Source: Adineta steineri
Lineage: Eukaryota; Rotifera; Eurotatoria; Adinetida; Adinetidae
DNA length: 64,000 nt
Direction of reading: 5' to 3'
NCBI GenBank assembly: GCA_905250115.1
Contig: CAJNOI010000241.1
Coordinates: 1 to 64,000, forward strand
The translations under genes were made by a program, and so were the position numbers. The notes under the pieces were generated by a model that saw nothing but the letters and a program-made list of their open reading frames with translations, was not told the origin of the DNA and did no database searches. This document shows positions 29,305 to 39,360 of this stretch, in pieces (position 1 is the stretch's first letter; the number at the start of each line of letters is the position of its first letter).

Positions 29305-29502
29305 TATTTCGATTATTATGTAAGCAAGCGAATAGATTTATTTTATTTTGCTACTTTCAAAAAGCAAGACTATCAAAATTCATTTCTGAGATAATGTCTT
29401 GTTCTAATGTTCTAAGAATAATCATGGAAGAGAAGTAGCATGATGATGTCATAGACAAGACTTTCTTCAAAACTTTAGAAGCTAACGTTTTCAGATCGTA
29501 AA

Positions 29503-29574
29503 ATGGCTTCGAGCTCGAAAGATATTGAAGATGGCACATTGCTTGGCTTTCACATATTTATGAAGCCTGTTTGA
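29503..29574 (+). other. Possible truncated first exon abutting a TH repeat
   Basis: ATG then MASSSKDIEDGTLLGFHIF and a stop at the start of the TH repeat. The composition is protein-like, but it is only 23 codons long and has no continuation. Confidence 0.25.
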
Positions 29575-29634
29575 AGGTGTGGGTGCGGGTGGTTTTCTTT
29601 TCTTCACTGAAATCCACACCCATACCCTCCCTTC
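29571..29634. repeat. TH repeat
   Basis: TTTGAAGGTGTGGGTGCGGG opposes AATCCACACCCATACCCTCC. Confidence 0.8.
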
Positions 29635-29685
29635 TACAATATCATTCTTATGTAGTCTTGATGTATCATAATCTTGCATCATCAT
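29635..29685 (-). other. Possible truncated coding piece on the other side of the TH repeat
   Basis: The minus strand reads MMMQDYDTSRLHKNDIVE and then enters the TH repeat arm, where it degenerates to Val-Trp codons. Weak evidence, noted for its position. Confidence 0.2.
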
Positions 29686-29689
29686 TGTA

Positions 29690-30105
29690 TTTACTTATCA
29701 TTCTATTCAATAGGTACTTCGTTCAATTTTGAACTTTTCTAGTGAAAAAGATAAGAAGAAAAATGATGACAAGATCTATGTAAGCGTAAAATTGTATTAT
29801 GCTAATTAAGAATTAGATTAACATGTAACTATTTGTCGAGTCAAAAAAAACATAAAGTATAATTTATCTATTACTTTATTCGTTCAAGCTTCCAATCATC
29901 TATTGGGATTATTTTAAGAGAAAACTTCATTGATGTCGTTCGATTTACAAATGAATTAACTTGATTAAATAAACTTTAGTAGACAAACAGTAAATTTTCG
30001 ACATTGTTGTAATGTTGTCGAATCAACTTGAAAAGCAATAGCATAGAGTGCTTTGTTCTTCATCGATTGATATGCAATTGTATTTTGCGATTGAAAAGTG
30101 TAATG
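29690..30105. other. Intergenic, nothing recognised
   Basis: AT-rich, no plausible gene. Confidence 0.4.
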
Positions 30106-30107
30106 AC

Positions 30108-30178
30108 ATCTTGAGGATGTGGGTGTGGGTGTGGGTATTCTATTTGCTCCACACCCACACCCACACCCCACACCCTAG
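30108..30178. repeat. TH repeat, strongest arms in the window
   Basis: GAGGATGTGGGTGTGGGTGT continuing GGGTATTC opposes CTCCACACCCACACCCACAC, then CCCACACCCTAG. Both arms carry exact GGGTGT units. Confidence 0.95.
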
Positions 30179-30198
30179 TATCAATATTATGGAATATA

Positions 30199-30322
30199 AT
30201 CTTGAGCGTGTGGGTGTCGGTGGGTGTGGAGTAAATAGAATACCCACATCCAAACTCACACCACACCCACCACACCTACACCCACACCCACCCGCACCCA
30301 CACCCGCACCACATCCTCAATC
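30199..30322. repeat. TH repeat, expanded right arm
   Basis: CTTGAGCGTGTGGGTGTCGG and TGGGTGTGGAG precede about 80 bp of C-rich CCCACA-type units. It is directly upstream of promoter duplicate 1. Confidence 0.85.
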
Positions 30323-30354
30323 ACACCCGTTTTCCAGTATGGGTATTTATAAAA

Positions 30355-30561
30355 CCAACTTTCTCACTCAGTGTAAGAAAAAAAGTAATATTTATCAACT
30401 TAAGCGAGTGCTTTATCAAATTTATCGTTAGGTAAATAATAACGAGATCGTTTCTAATCTTTCTTCCCGTCAAGGACAACAACTTGTTCGTAGAATTTAT
30501 TGCATTTCATATTCTTATCTTCCACTCATTTGCATTTAATAACGACGTAAAAAGAAAGGTA
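30355..30561 (+). repeat. Promoter-region duplicate, copy 1
   Basis: About 205 bp (from CAACTTTCTCACTCAGTGTA to GACGTAAAAAGAAAGGTATA) repeated at 30636-30842 with few changes. Here the would-be TATA region is interrupted by the TH repeat at 30563. Confidence 0.9.
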
Positions 30562-30562
30562 T

Positions 30563-30635
30563 ATGAGGATGTGGGTGTGGGATTGGTGTCTCTTCTTTGC
30601 CACACACATACCCGCATCCACACAAACACCCACGC
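30563..30635. repeat. TH repeat at the joint of a tandem duplication
   Basis: GAGGATGTGGGTGTGGGATT opposes CACATACCCGCATCCACACA and CACCCACGCC. It lies exactly between the two promoter duplicates. Confidence 0.85.
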
Positions 30636-30842
30636 CAACTTTCTCACTCAGTATGAGAAAAAAGTAATATTTATCAGCTTAAACGAGTGCTTTATCAATT
30701 TATCGTTAGGTAAATATTAGTGAGATCTTTTCTAATCTTTCTTCCCGTCAAGGACAACAACTTGTTCGTAGAATTTATTGCGTTTCATATTCTTATCTTC
30801 CACTCATTTGCATTTAGTAACGACGTAAAAAGAAAGGCATAT
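30636..30842 (+). promoter_or_regulatory. Promoter-region duplicate, copy 2, active side
   Basis: Continues into GGCATATAAATAGTGC, a good TATA box (30840-30848) about 60 bp before the ATG at 30905. The upstream 200 bp is conserved between the copies, which suggests, but does not show, that control elements lie there. Confidence 0.6.
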
Positions 30843-30904
30843 AAATAGTGCACACAGTGTAGCAAGAAATAGTTTTTTTCTTCATTTACTAAAGTGAATA
30901 CATC

Positions 30905-31570
30905 ATGCAAACTCAAACTATGCTTATAGTAGGTTTTATATGGATTCTAGCAAGTATTTCTTATTGTAGTGGAGATACATGCTATTGCAGATGCTGTGCC
31001 GGTAATTCTTGTACACCAAATTTACAAGGCACCGTTACCATTCCATCATGTGATTCATCTTGCAAATCTGAATGTCAAAGCAAATATCCAACACAATGTA
31101 CAAGTGGATCCGGTAGTGCCAATTATCAATGTACGAGTGGTGGAGGTGGCGGTGGCAGTGCAACTCCTAACTGGACTGGTACATTTGTTGTACAAAACAG
31201 ATGTGACAAAATTTCCTGTTGTTGTCCTGCTAACGAGCTAATTCTTTCATCTGCAAGTGCGAATACACTGCGTGTTCAAAGTCAATTTACATGTCCTGAT
31301 GCAACATTTCCGCTTAACGACATCATTCAGACTCCTAGTGGTTTCAGTACCACGCTATTATGGGCTGGAGATCTAGTTCATATTACAATTAGTCAAGACA
31401 GTCGTACGATTCAATTGAACAATGCAGTATCTCCTGAATGTAGCGAAGTTGTTGTACGAAATGAACCTCAACCGACCTCAACAACTGGAGGTACATCCAG
31501 TGCTACCATCAATTTGACATTCGTTCCTCTGTTGGTTGGATTGATAATCATCAAACTATTTATCAACTGA
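30905..31570 (+). CDS. Secreted cysteine-rich protein, probably GPI-anchored
   Basis: 221 residues, single exon. The N-terminus is a signal peptide (MLIVGFIWILASISYCSG). A Cys-dense segment follows (CYCRCCAGNSC, CDSSCKSEC) with eleven or more Cys within 55 residues. Then comes a Gly/Ser linker (SGGGGGGSA) and a second domain with CDKISCCCP and two further Cys. The C-terminus is a Ser/Thr-rich spacer and a hydrophobic tail (FVPLLVGLIIIKLFIN) without charged residues after it. That is the usual signal for GPI attachment, though a C-terminal membrane anchor is possible. This is a cell-surface protein; the family is not recognised. TATA box about 60 bp upstream, no intron. Confidence 0.75.
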   Translation: MQTQTMLIVGFIWILASISYCSGDTCYCRCCAGNSCTPNLQGTVTIPSCDSSCKSECQSKYPTQCTSGSGSANYQCTSGGGGGGSATPNWTGTFVVQNRCDKISCCCPANELILSSASANTLRVQSQFTCPDATFPLNDIIQTPSGFSTTLLWAGDLVHITISQDSRTIQLNNAVSPECSEVVVRNEPQPTSTTGGTSSATINLTFVPLLVGLIIIKLFIN

Positions 31571-31574
31571 ACAG

Positions 31575-32525
31575 CTTTCAGAATCTTTTTTTATTTGTTC
31601 TAATTTTTATGTTTTTCATGCTTCATTCGTTCAATACTCCCGAAAATGATTTCTTAACCTTTCGTAGTTTTTTCAAAAATAAATTCATGTAATTCAAGTA
31701 TCGATAGTGTTCAGAACCGTTGCTCAGGTAGACTGATGTGATGCGCCATCTATCTGCTCTTTTTCGTCATTATAACCTAAATTTCAAAATACTACTGTCG
31801 ATAGTATGACCCAACGTATTATTTCGTTTCGAAACATTAGATGTAAAATAAGTGATAGGGAAAGAATGAAAGATGTATATCTTATTGCGCCATCTTACTA
31901 TTATAAAAGTTCTTTGTCATTATTTATTTTGTGTGTCGAAATACTTGCTATGATAAGTCGGGAAGACGATAATGTCAATCACATGAATAAGTATGTGCAA
32001 GAATTGAAAGTCAATGTAAATATTTAGCTAAAGATGGTTCCGATGAAATGCATAGTTTTATTGTGAGAATTATAAACCAAGTAAAGAACAAGTTGTGGGA
32101 TTATATTTGAAGATATTATCAAGCTGTCAGTGCTGATGCAGATCTACATAAAAAAAGAGGGAAGAAACCTACTTATCAATTAGAAAAAAAATTATCAATA
32201 TTGTATTTTCACAAGGTATTAAACACCTTTCAATATAATGCAAAAGAGCTATTATTACTTACATTTAGGTATTTAAACGCGCACCTTCACCCCCACTCCT
32301 TAATACATAGGAAGGAACGGATAAAATAAAGAATAAGTTCCTTATTTATTTTACTTAAAAAAGACTTTTAGGTAGAAATTCAGGGGCTTCATTCATTATA
32401 CATTGTTAATCAATGCAAATTGAAGAATAATATAATCAATATAATTTTCATAATCGACTTCTGTGCTCTACATTGAAACGGAAATAAACAAGCAAAGCAA
32501 AATTTACATAATAAACGAGACGAAA
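31575..32525. other. Intergenic with possible coding relics
   Basis: Between 31806 and 32260 a plus-strand frame with stops reads piecewise like protein (FIVRIINQVKNKLWDY, then KKPTYQLEKKLSILYFHK). No family is assigned; this may be a decayed transposase or gene. Confidence 0.25.
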
Positions 32526-32526
32526 T

Positions 32527-32590
32527 TGAGGGTGTGGTTGTGATTGTGGATGTGTCCCTTCTTCTTTCGCTCGCATCCACCCTCAAGATG
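32527..32590. repeat. TH repeat
   Basis: TTGAGGGTGTGGTTGTGATT opposes CGCTCGCATCCACCCTCAAG, followed by ATG. Confidence 0.8.
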
Positions 32591-32599
32591 ATGATAAGA

Positions 32600-33155
32600 T
32601 TATACTAATAAATAAATAATAATTATATCTTAAATATAATCGAACAAAAAGGAAGAGAAAACTATTAAACATATTCTATTAACAATATCATAAGCTCTTT
32701 TTATGTATTATTTCAATATCTTAATCTTCGTGTTAGCACATGATTTTGATTCATATAATTTAAATGTTCTGCAAAGTTTTTCTTAATGAAAGAAATAATA
32801 TTTTACTCAATATTTTACTCAAGCAAAATTATGTAAGATAAATTTAGAAATATAATTTGTGAGTTGATAAGGCTGTATAAAAGTTGCTAACGATCTGAAT
32901 ATCTTTCATATATATTTTGAAAATTAAACAACAAAAGCTCGTGAATAATAATAATTAAGAGAACCTCAGATTTAGTAAAAAAACTAACCTATTTTGAGAA
33001 TTCATACAATTATTTATTGGTCATCAACGTGATTAAAAATATTACTTGCCATTTATTACGAAAAATTTATTCACGTGTACAACTGTTTCAGCAGTGATTT
33101 AACATGTATAACGGTGTGAAAAGCTGACTCGTAGGTGAAAACGGAAAAAAGATAA
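32600..33155. other. 3' flank of the TIR-NACHT gene
   Basis: AT-rich, nothing recognised on either strand. Confidence 0.4.
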
Positions 33156-33158
33156 TCG

Positions 33159-36100
33159 TCAAAGTATTCTTTGCCGTTTATCGTCATTTTCGCACGACAC
33201 AGTCCATAATGACCGCTTCGACGATGAAACGGCGTTTCTCGAACTGGTTTGAAGATAAAAAGCTAAACCACTCTGATTAGCAAACACATCTACTAAGTCA
33301 TCACAAAGTGTGAAACTCGGCATATTAAACGTTACTGGATTAGAGTTGCCATATATAATAACTGTCTTCCCAACCACAGTAACAGCACAACCGGTATTAA
33401 GGGAGTGCAAACTAATAATAGGGCACCATTCAACGATTTTTGTACACTTGTACGCCTCCATAATCTTTTCCATAGGTATATTACGTACCCGCCATTCATG
33501 CTGCTTCCAGAAATCAAATAATTTCGAGACTGTATTCGAATCTATATTAGACAACGAGATCGTAGAAACCAGAATTTTTTCTACTGCTACATAAGCGTCG
33601 TCATCAGCGATACATAATAATTTGTGAATAACGCTACTTGCTGCTGCTTTTCCACCGATCCGACCGAGAACTTCACATACCTTACGTCTGTCAATCCAAT
33701 CAGTATCTCTCAGTTTGCTCATCAACAGTGCGACTACCTCTTCCGTTGCTGCTTTTTCACCCATTTGACCGAGAGCATTCCATACCGCAATTCTAACAGC
33801 CCAGTCCGCATCTTCTAGTGCAGTCATCAGCGCTGTGATTACGTCGTTTGTTGCTACTTTTTCACCCATCTGGCCGAGAGCTATACATGCCTGATTTCTG
33901 ACAATATTATCAGTATCCCTCAGTGCGGTCATCAGCGTTACGATTACGTCGTTTGTTGCTGCGTTTTCACCAATTTGACCGAGAGCTCCACATGCCTTAA
34001 ATCGTACAATACTACTAGTATCCCCCAGTGCGATCCTCAGCGCTGCGATCACATCGCTTCTTGCTGCTTTTCCACTTATATGACCGAGAGCTTCACATGC
34101 CTTACTTCTGACAATATTATCAGTATCCTCCAGTGCGGTCATCAGTGCTGCGATTACGTTGCTTCTTGCTCCTTTTCCACCCATTTGACCGAGAACTACA
34201 CATGCTCTCTCTCTGACAATATTATCGGAACTCCTCAGTGCGGCCATCACCGCTACGATTACCTCGCTTGTCGCAGTTCTTTGACCCATATGATAGAGAA
34301 CTTCAGATGCTCTGTTTCTAACAACATTATCGGGATCTCCAAGTGCAGTGATCAGCGCAGCGATTACGTCGTTTGTTGCTGCTTTTTCACCGATCCGATC
34401 AAGAACTTCACATGCACTCTTTCTGACAATATTTTCGGTATTTCGCAGTTCGGTCAGAAGCGCCATGATTACGTCGTTTATTGCTGCTTTTTCACCTATC
34501 TGCAAGAGAAGTTCACATGCACTTTCTCTGACAATATTATTGGTATCCCCCAGTGCGATCATCAGCGCTGCGATCACGTCGCTTGTTGCTGCGTTTTCAC
34601 CCATTTGAACGAGAACATCATATGCCTTTCTTCTAACAATACGATGCGCATCCCCCAGTGCTGTGATCAGCGCTGCGATTACATCTTTGGTTGCTGCTTT
34701 TACACCCATCTGACCGAGAGCTTCACATGTCTTAAATTTCACAATTTCATCCGCATCCCCCAGTTTGGTCACGAGCGATGCAATTGTCTCTTTCGTCGCT
34801 GCTTTTTCACCCATATGGCCCAGTGTTTTGCATGCTTCTTGCCTGACATAATGCTGCATGTCACTCATTGCGGTAATCACCGCTGCGACCACATCCGTCT
34901 TTAGTGCTTCTTCGCCCAGATGACCGAGAACTTGACATGCCTTACCTCTGACAATCCAATCAGTATCTCTCAGTTTGCTCACCAACAGTGCGACTACCTC
35001 TTCCATTGCTGCTTTTTCACCCATTTGACCGAGAGCATCACATGCTTCAAATTTGACAATATCATTCGCATCCCCCAGTGCAGTCATCAGCGCTGTGATT
35101 ACGTCGTTTGTTGCTACTTTTTCACCCATCTGGCCGAGAGCTATACATGCCTGACTTCTGACAATATTATCAGTATCACTCAGTGCGGTCATCAGCGTTA
35201 CGATTACGTCGTTTGTTGCTGCGTTTTCACCCATTTGACCGAGAGCTCTACATGCCTTACGTCGTACAATACTGTCAGTATCCCTGAGTGCGACTATCAA
35301 CGCTGTAATTGCGTTGTTTGTTGCTGCTTTTCTACCCATCTGACCGAGAACTTTACATGCCTTACTTCTGACAATATTACTTGGATTTTCTAGTGCGGTC
35401 ATCAGCGTTACGATTACGTCGCTTGTTGCTGCGTTTTCACCCATCTGACTGAGAACTTTACATGCTTTGTTTCTAACAACATTATCGGGATCTCCCAGTG
35501 CGGTGATCAGCGCTGCGATTACGTCGTTTGTAGCTGCTTTTTCATTCATTTGACCAAGAACTTCACATGCGTAACGTCTTGCAGTATTGTCGGTATGTCC
35601 CAGTGCTGTGAGGAGCGCTGCGATTACGTCTTTGGTTGTTGCTTTTTCAACTATCTGATAGAGAGCATCATATGCTTTACTGCTGACAATATTATCGGTA
35701 TCTCCCAGTTTGGTCACCAGTGCCGCGATTACGTCTTCTGTTGCTGCTTTGTCGGCTAGCTGACTGAGGAGTTGACATGCGCCCTTTCGTATACTATGAT
35801 TGGGATTCCGTAATGCGGTCACTAGCAACTGTATGAACGGCGGCGGCGGATTGTACAGTGGTACATTAGTTATCAACGAGGTGACATTCTTCCATGTGTC
35901 TTCATTGTTAGTTTCCAGAAGCGTAGTGAGAGTGTTAGTTAATTCTGGTTTGTTTACTATCGAGGGGCTTCTGCATAAAGTCTCGCACAAGTACGTGTGT
36001 ATTACTTTGTTCTTTGGATGGACGACATATTCTACACACTTGATTATATAGTTCATTAATTCCTTATAGTGATGGAAGTTTTCATTATGATGTGCCTCTT

Positions 36101-38093
36101 CTAAGCAAGAAATGACAATTTGCATGTGCCTAGTGCCAGCTTTATCTAATGGTTCCTGCAAGATTGTGCTCCAGAATGTGTCGTTACAACTAGTGTTGTA
36201 GCTGTTTGCGTTAATTCCCGATGCAAAGCTGAGCATTAATTCAAAGCGTCTGTCGTACTTATGGCCTTGAATAAAGTCTATCATTTTGTGAGGTTCGGAA
36301 GCATTGAGTGTAGTAATCAAGTACCGTGCCGCAAAATATTCTTGGAAGCTAAGATGTACAAAGTAGTGATCTTTTTTTGCTTCGATTCGCGTTCCCGTGC
36401 CATGATAATGCGTGAATGCTTTTAGTAATCCAATATTGAGTAAGTGTCGATTCTCGGCTAATGAACAATTAGTCTCATTTTGTGCTTTTTGCAGTAGAGC
36501 TGGATCTAGAATTATAGTATTACTTTCCATCCCAAGAAATGCCAGACGTTCTAAAAATGCTAGTTCATTCTTGCATTTTTTATAAACATTGTTTTCACAC
36601 AATAAATCCGTTGAAATTTCTCGTTGTTTTTCCAAATATCGGCGACACACCCATTCGGTGATTTCATCGTACAGTCCTGTCATCGTTAGTGTTTTTGTTT
36701 CTGACCAGTGAGTATTACTCCAAATACTACAAATGAGCTCTAGATTGATGGGAATGTGTGCAATACCGTGAATCCTGGGATTACGTTTGAGAAAGCTTAA
36801 TATTTTTTCATTTTCAGCAGATACATTCTGTGCCTCATTTTCGACTTGATCGAAGAACTGTTTGACGTATTTAGAAATATTAATATCTGTGAAACCTGTA
36901 ATTTCCAACTGTACAGAATGCGATAAAGCATTCATATATGGACGAGATGTTATGATATGATGTGGAGTCTTAAGTAACTGATCATTCAATAAACTTTTGA
37001 GATGCGTGGGTACATTTTGCACGATTTCATCATAACCATCTAAAAGCCAAAGAATGCGACTGCTATGAAACTGTTCTTGTAATTGTGCTTCATCTTTTTC
37101 TGACAGATATTGATCGAAAGAAATGCACTCTTTTCTCAGAACGTCTATTAAAGAATAGTTGGTGCCAGCTGGTAATAAAGGATAACGGTCTGCTGTCAAG
37201 GAACGTAACGGGATCAAAGCAATCAGTTCATATTCCTGCCAAATCATACTAATTGCCCATTGATAAGCGACGTATTGACAAAATGTTGATTTTCCAATGC
37301 CAGCTCGACCAAATACGAGCACATTCCTTGTTTGATTCTTGCATGTTTTGAAAATGTCTTTAATATCTACTGGAGTCTTGGCACCGTGCATATTTTCAAA
37401 TGCTTGCATAGTCGTATCGTTGTGTTGAGAATCACGAAGTTTTTTTTCTTTTTCTTGTTGATCTTTAGTTTCTACTATAGCCAAATTGATGTAACTTTGA
37501 TCGATCGGAAAAGATTTAGCTGGATTTACGAAACGTTCAATACGACTATTTCGCTTATATCCATATTTAACCAGTTCAAATATGTAGCTTGATCCGTCAG
37601 CTACTTGTGACGGTACATATTGAAGTGTTGGAGGTTGGTCTTCTATTCGATGAATCATTTCTCGCACCTTTCTTCGCATGGATGGTGGTTCAGAAGCGTT
37701 GTGAAAATCGATCGGTGCGAGGTCTTTCATTATTGGCGTTAACCAATCACAAGATTTCCATCCTTCTATATCAGTAAGCATACATGGGATGATTCGTTTT
37801 TGCCGTTTCTGTGCATACTGTAATTCAAGTTGACAAAAGTCAGATTTTTCATAATTCGGAGTTATGAAACAACAAACGACTGCAGCATTTTCTACTCCTT
37901 CAGCCAAACTATGAAAAAGAATAGTATACTTGCAGTGTTCAGTGAATGGAAAAGAGTACAAAAAATTATACCTTTTCTTTAGGTCATTCGTCGTTTCTTT
38001 TTGTTTATTGAGCCAAAGTGGTAAATATTCAAGTTGTAGATAATGCTGAATTTTGGATACAGTTTCTTGACTATTCGAATCATAAGATATCAT
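33159..38093 (-). CDS. TIR-NACHT-HEAT repeat protein (NLR-like STAND NTPase)
   Basis: 1644 codons from the Met at 38093. The same frame is open about 20 codons further upstream after a possible acceptor, so a 5' exon may exist. Residues 1-150 are a TIR domain: the first strand MISYDSNS, and CQLELQYAQKR with the Glu at the usual NADase position. A NACHT-type NTPase follows with Walker A GRAGIGKST (262-270), a Walker B segment LWLLDGYDE (about 347) and ITSRP. Residues about 750-1500 are some 23-24 HEAT-like repeats of 31 residues (IVRxKACxxLGQMGEKAATNDVIAALxTAL). The last 130 residues are unassigned. By analogy with animal and bacterial STAND proteins it would sense a ligand through the repeats, oligomerise, and signal or cut NAD through TIR; this is inference. 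No break was found. Confidence 0.9.
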   Translation of the reverse strand: MISYDSNSQETVSKIQHYLQLEYLPLWLNKQKETTNDLKKRYNFLYSFPFTEHCKYTILFHSLAEGVENAAVVCCFITPNYEKSDFCQLELQYAQKRQKRIIPCMLTDIEGWKSCDWLTPIMKDLAPIDFHNASEPPSMRRKVREMIHRIEDQPPTLQYVPSQVADGSSYIFELVKYGYKRNSRIERFVNPAKSFPIDQSYINLAIVETKDQQEKEKKLRDSQHNDTTMQAFENMHGAKTPVDIKDIFKTCKNQTRNVLVFGRAGIGKSTFCQYVAYQWAISMIWQEYELIALIPLRSLTADRYPLLPAGTNYSLIDVLRKECISFDQYLSEKDEAQLQEQFHSSRILWLLDGYDEIVQNVPTHLKSLLNDQLLKTPHHIITSRPYMNALSHSVQLEITGFTDINISKYVKQFFDQVENEAQNVSAENEKILSFLKRNPRIHGIAHIPINLELICSIWSNTHWSETKTLTMTGLYDEITEWVCRRYLEKQREISTDLLCENNVYKKCKNELAFLERLAFLGMESNTIILDPALLQKAQNETNCSLAENRHLLNIGLLKAFTHYHGTGTRIEAKKDHYFVHLSFQEYFAARYLITTLNASEPHKMIDFIQGHKYDRRFELMLSFASGINANSYNTSCNDTFWSTILQEPLDKAGTRHMQIVISCLEEAHHNENFHHYKELMNYIIKCVEYVVHPKNKVIHTYLCETLCRSPSIVNKPELTNTLTTLLETNNEDTWKNVTSLITNVPLYNPPPPFIQLLVTALRNPNHSIRKGACQLLSQLADKAATEDVIAALVTKLGDTDNIVSSKAYDALYQIVEKATTKDVIAALLTALGHTDNTARRYACEVLGQMNEKAATNDVIAALITALGDPDNVVRNKACKVLSQMGENAATSDVIVTLMTALENPSNIVRSKACKVLGQMGRKAATNNAITALIVALRDTDSIVRRKACRALGQMGENAATNDVIVTLMTALSDTDNIVRSQACIALGQMGEKVATNDVITALMTALGDANDIVKFEACDALGQMGEKAAMEEVVALLVSKLRDTDWIVRGKACQVLGHLGEEALKTDVVAAVITAMSDMQHYVRQEACKTLGHMGEKAATKETIASLVTKLGDADEIVKFKTCEALGQMGVKAATKDVIAALITALGDAHRIVRRKAYDVLVQMGENAATSDVIAALMIALGDTNNIVRESACELLLQIGEKAAINDVIMALLTELRNTENIVRKSACEVLDRIGEKAATNDVIAALITALGDPDNVVRNRASEVLYHMGQRTATSEVIVAVMAALRSSDNIVRERACVVLGQMGGKGARSNVIAALMTALEDTDNIVRSKACEALGHISGKAARSDVIAALRIALGDTSSIVRFKACGALGQIGENAATNDVIVTLMTALRDTDNIVRNQACIALGQMGEKVATNDVITALMTALEDADWAVRIAVWNALGQMGEKAATEEVVALLMSKLRDTDWIDRRKVCEVLGRIGGKAAASSVIHKLLCIADDDAYVAVEKILVSTISLSNIDSNTVSKLFDFWKQHEWRVRNIPMEKIMEAYKCTKIVEWCPIISLHSLNTGCAVTVVGKTVIIYGNSNPVTFNMPSFTLCDDLVDVFANQSGLAFYLQTSSRNAVSSSKRSLWTVSCENDDKRQRIL
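33600..35835 (-). repeat. 93-bp tandem coding repeats (HEAT array)
   Basis: About 24 copies of a 93-bp unit, one HEAT-like repeat each. Many neighbouring and distant units share long identical stretches (for example ATTACGTCGTTTGTTGCTGC on the plus strand). Blocks near 33.6-33.9 kb and 34.9-35.2 kb resemble each other more than their neighbours, which suggests duplication of multi-unit blocks. Confidence 0.9.
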
Positions 38094-38320
38094 GATATGT
38101 TTTCCTTCGGGAATCGGAGTACTAGAAGATATAGATTCAATGCTACAGAATAGATATATGGCAACTGGAGAAAAAGCTGTAACGTCATAGTCATTGATAC
38201 GAAGATACTACTATACCTTGAAACGCTTGAACTACGTGCAAGTGTGGGGAAGATGCGGTAGTCGAACTTAGATTCTCAAGTGAATTGATAGGCACTAACA
38301 TTATCATAAAGTAATCACTA

Positions 38321-38374
38321 CGATGGGTGTGGTTCATAGAAAAATAAGCGATACCTACAGTCATATTCACAACC
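38321..38374. repeat. TH repeat, diverged
   Basis: GATGGGTGTGGTTCATAG opposes TATTCACAACCACCCTCAAG. Confidence 0.65.
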
Positions 38375-38390
38375 ACCCTCAAGAAATGCT

Positions 38391-38497
38391 ACAGATCACA
38401 TACTATTGTCAATATATATATTGCTTTATACTTTGCTCAAGTAAGTTTTTTGATTAAAGTATAAAGCAGTATGTATTAGCAGCAGTTTCTGATCTGT
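38391..38497. other. Long imperfect hairpin
   Basis: ACAGATCACATACTATTGTC... pairs with ...AGTATG and GATCTGT. The inner arms TTGCTTTATACTTT and AAAGTATAAAGCA pair across a 19-nt loop. It lies between the TIR-NACHT 5' side and the ART 3' end. It could be a small MITE or a structured RNA. Confidence 0.5.
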
Positions 38498-38550
38498 ACA
38501 TTCTATTTATGCTTAGTACACTTGCTATTAGAAACATTGCTGAGAGGTCA

Positions 38551-39360
38551 CTATATAACATAAGTATTGTTCATATGTTTTACGATGATTTTTGAGTGGG
38601 TGTTTGTATGAAAACTAAAGAAGCAAAGAAAAAAAAAGAGCGGAGAAGAATATCCTGAAGAAAGAAGGACCGTTATGAGGCCTGTAATATTTTCTACACA
38701 TACTAACCATTCTTCCAAATGAACGACGGAGAAACCATCAACATCAAATGTTGTGTCTTTGACGCACAATCGAGTTCCAGGCGTAAGAACGATTTCTCCT
38801 TCGTCATGGTTCCATGAGTACTCAGTAATATCTTTGCCATAAATAGTATTAATGCAAAACAGAGTGCCCTTCTTGTCTGCAAAAATTCCAGCGACTCTGG
38901 CGCGCGACGAACATGAGTTCACGCTCCACCAAGTGAACATATCATTGTTATAAAAATCTAAGCCACTAATATTTGCAACACCTCGCCATACTGTAGCTGG
39001 ATGCGACGGTAATTTCGCTAGAGCGGTAATGAACAGTTTTAGAAAGTCGAACCATGGTACCAACGTGGGTGGATTTTCACCTCGAAGAGCTTTGTTGAAT
39101 TTCTCATAGAAAGGTGTATCCATTGTGTAAAGATAGATTGCTGCTGATGCATTTATTGTCAGTTTTGTATTTTTCTTACATTTTTGTTTAGCTTCCTCTG
39201 CATACTCCATGACTTTGTCGACGAATGGAATGATGCTTTCTACGGCTTCTTCTAATGACTTAAGATCCCGATCTTTACAACCAAATATTGGATTCCAGTT
39301 ATCTTGTTGCACCTTTGAGATATAATTATTCACAAAGCGTCCTCTTCTTACGAATGCCAT
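38551..39360 (-). CDS. Mono-ADP-ribosyltransferase, compact
   Basis: 269 codons as read through. The first 120 residues are helical (a FVDKVMEYAEEAKQKCKKNT-like stretch), then an R-S-E class ART: Arg about 126 in TVWRGVAN, a Ser-rich block about 147-151 (SVNSCSSR), and EGE about 187-189 in HDEGEIVLTPGT. There is no signal peptide or repeat module, unlike the other ARTs here. Near the end the frame crosses a likely intron: donor GTTAGT after LEEW, and an acceptor after a long pyrimidine tract ending GCTTCTTTAG. Splicing would remove about 110 bp and keep the frame to the same stop. The second active-site strand (FTWW before SVNS) is unusual but acceptable. Target unknown; cytosolic. Confidence 0.8.
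   Translation of the reverse strand: MAFVRRGRFVNNYISKVQQDNWNPIFGCKDRDLKSLEEAVESIIPFVDKVMEYAEEAKQKCKKNTKLTINASAAIYLYTMDTPFYEKFNKALRGENPPTLVPWFDFLKLFITALAKLPSHPATVWRGVANISGLDFYNNDMFTWWSVNSCSSRARVAGIFADKKGTLFCINTIYGKDITEYSWNHDEGEIVLTPGTRLCVKDTTFDVDGFSVVHLEEWLVCVENITGLITVLLSSGYSSPLFFFLCFFSFHTNTHSKIIVKHMNNTYVI

Noticed and set aside
29965..30431. Overlapping open frames rich in Val-Trp or His-Thr-Pro
   Set aside because: Translations of GTGTGGGTG and its complement in TH repeats.
31806..32027. 73-codon plus frame with later coding-like pieces
   Set aside because: Interrupted by stops and unmatched to any family; kept only as a possible relic in the intergenic entry.
33310..36051. Several long plus-strand frames rich in Cys, Ser, Thr and Phe
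   Set aside because: They are the antisense of the 93-bp HEAT repeats; their periodicity equals the repeat unit and the minus frame has clear domains.
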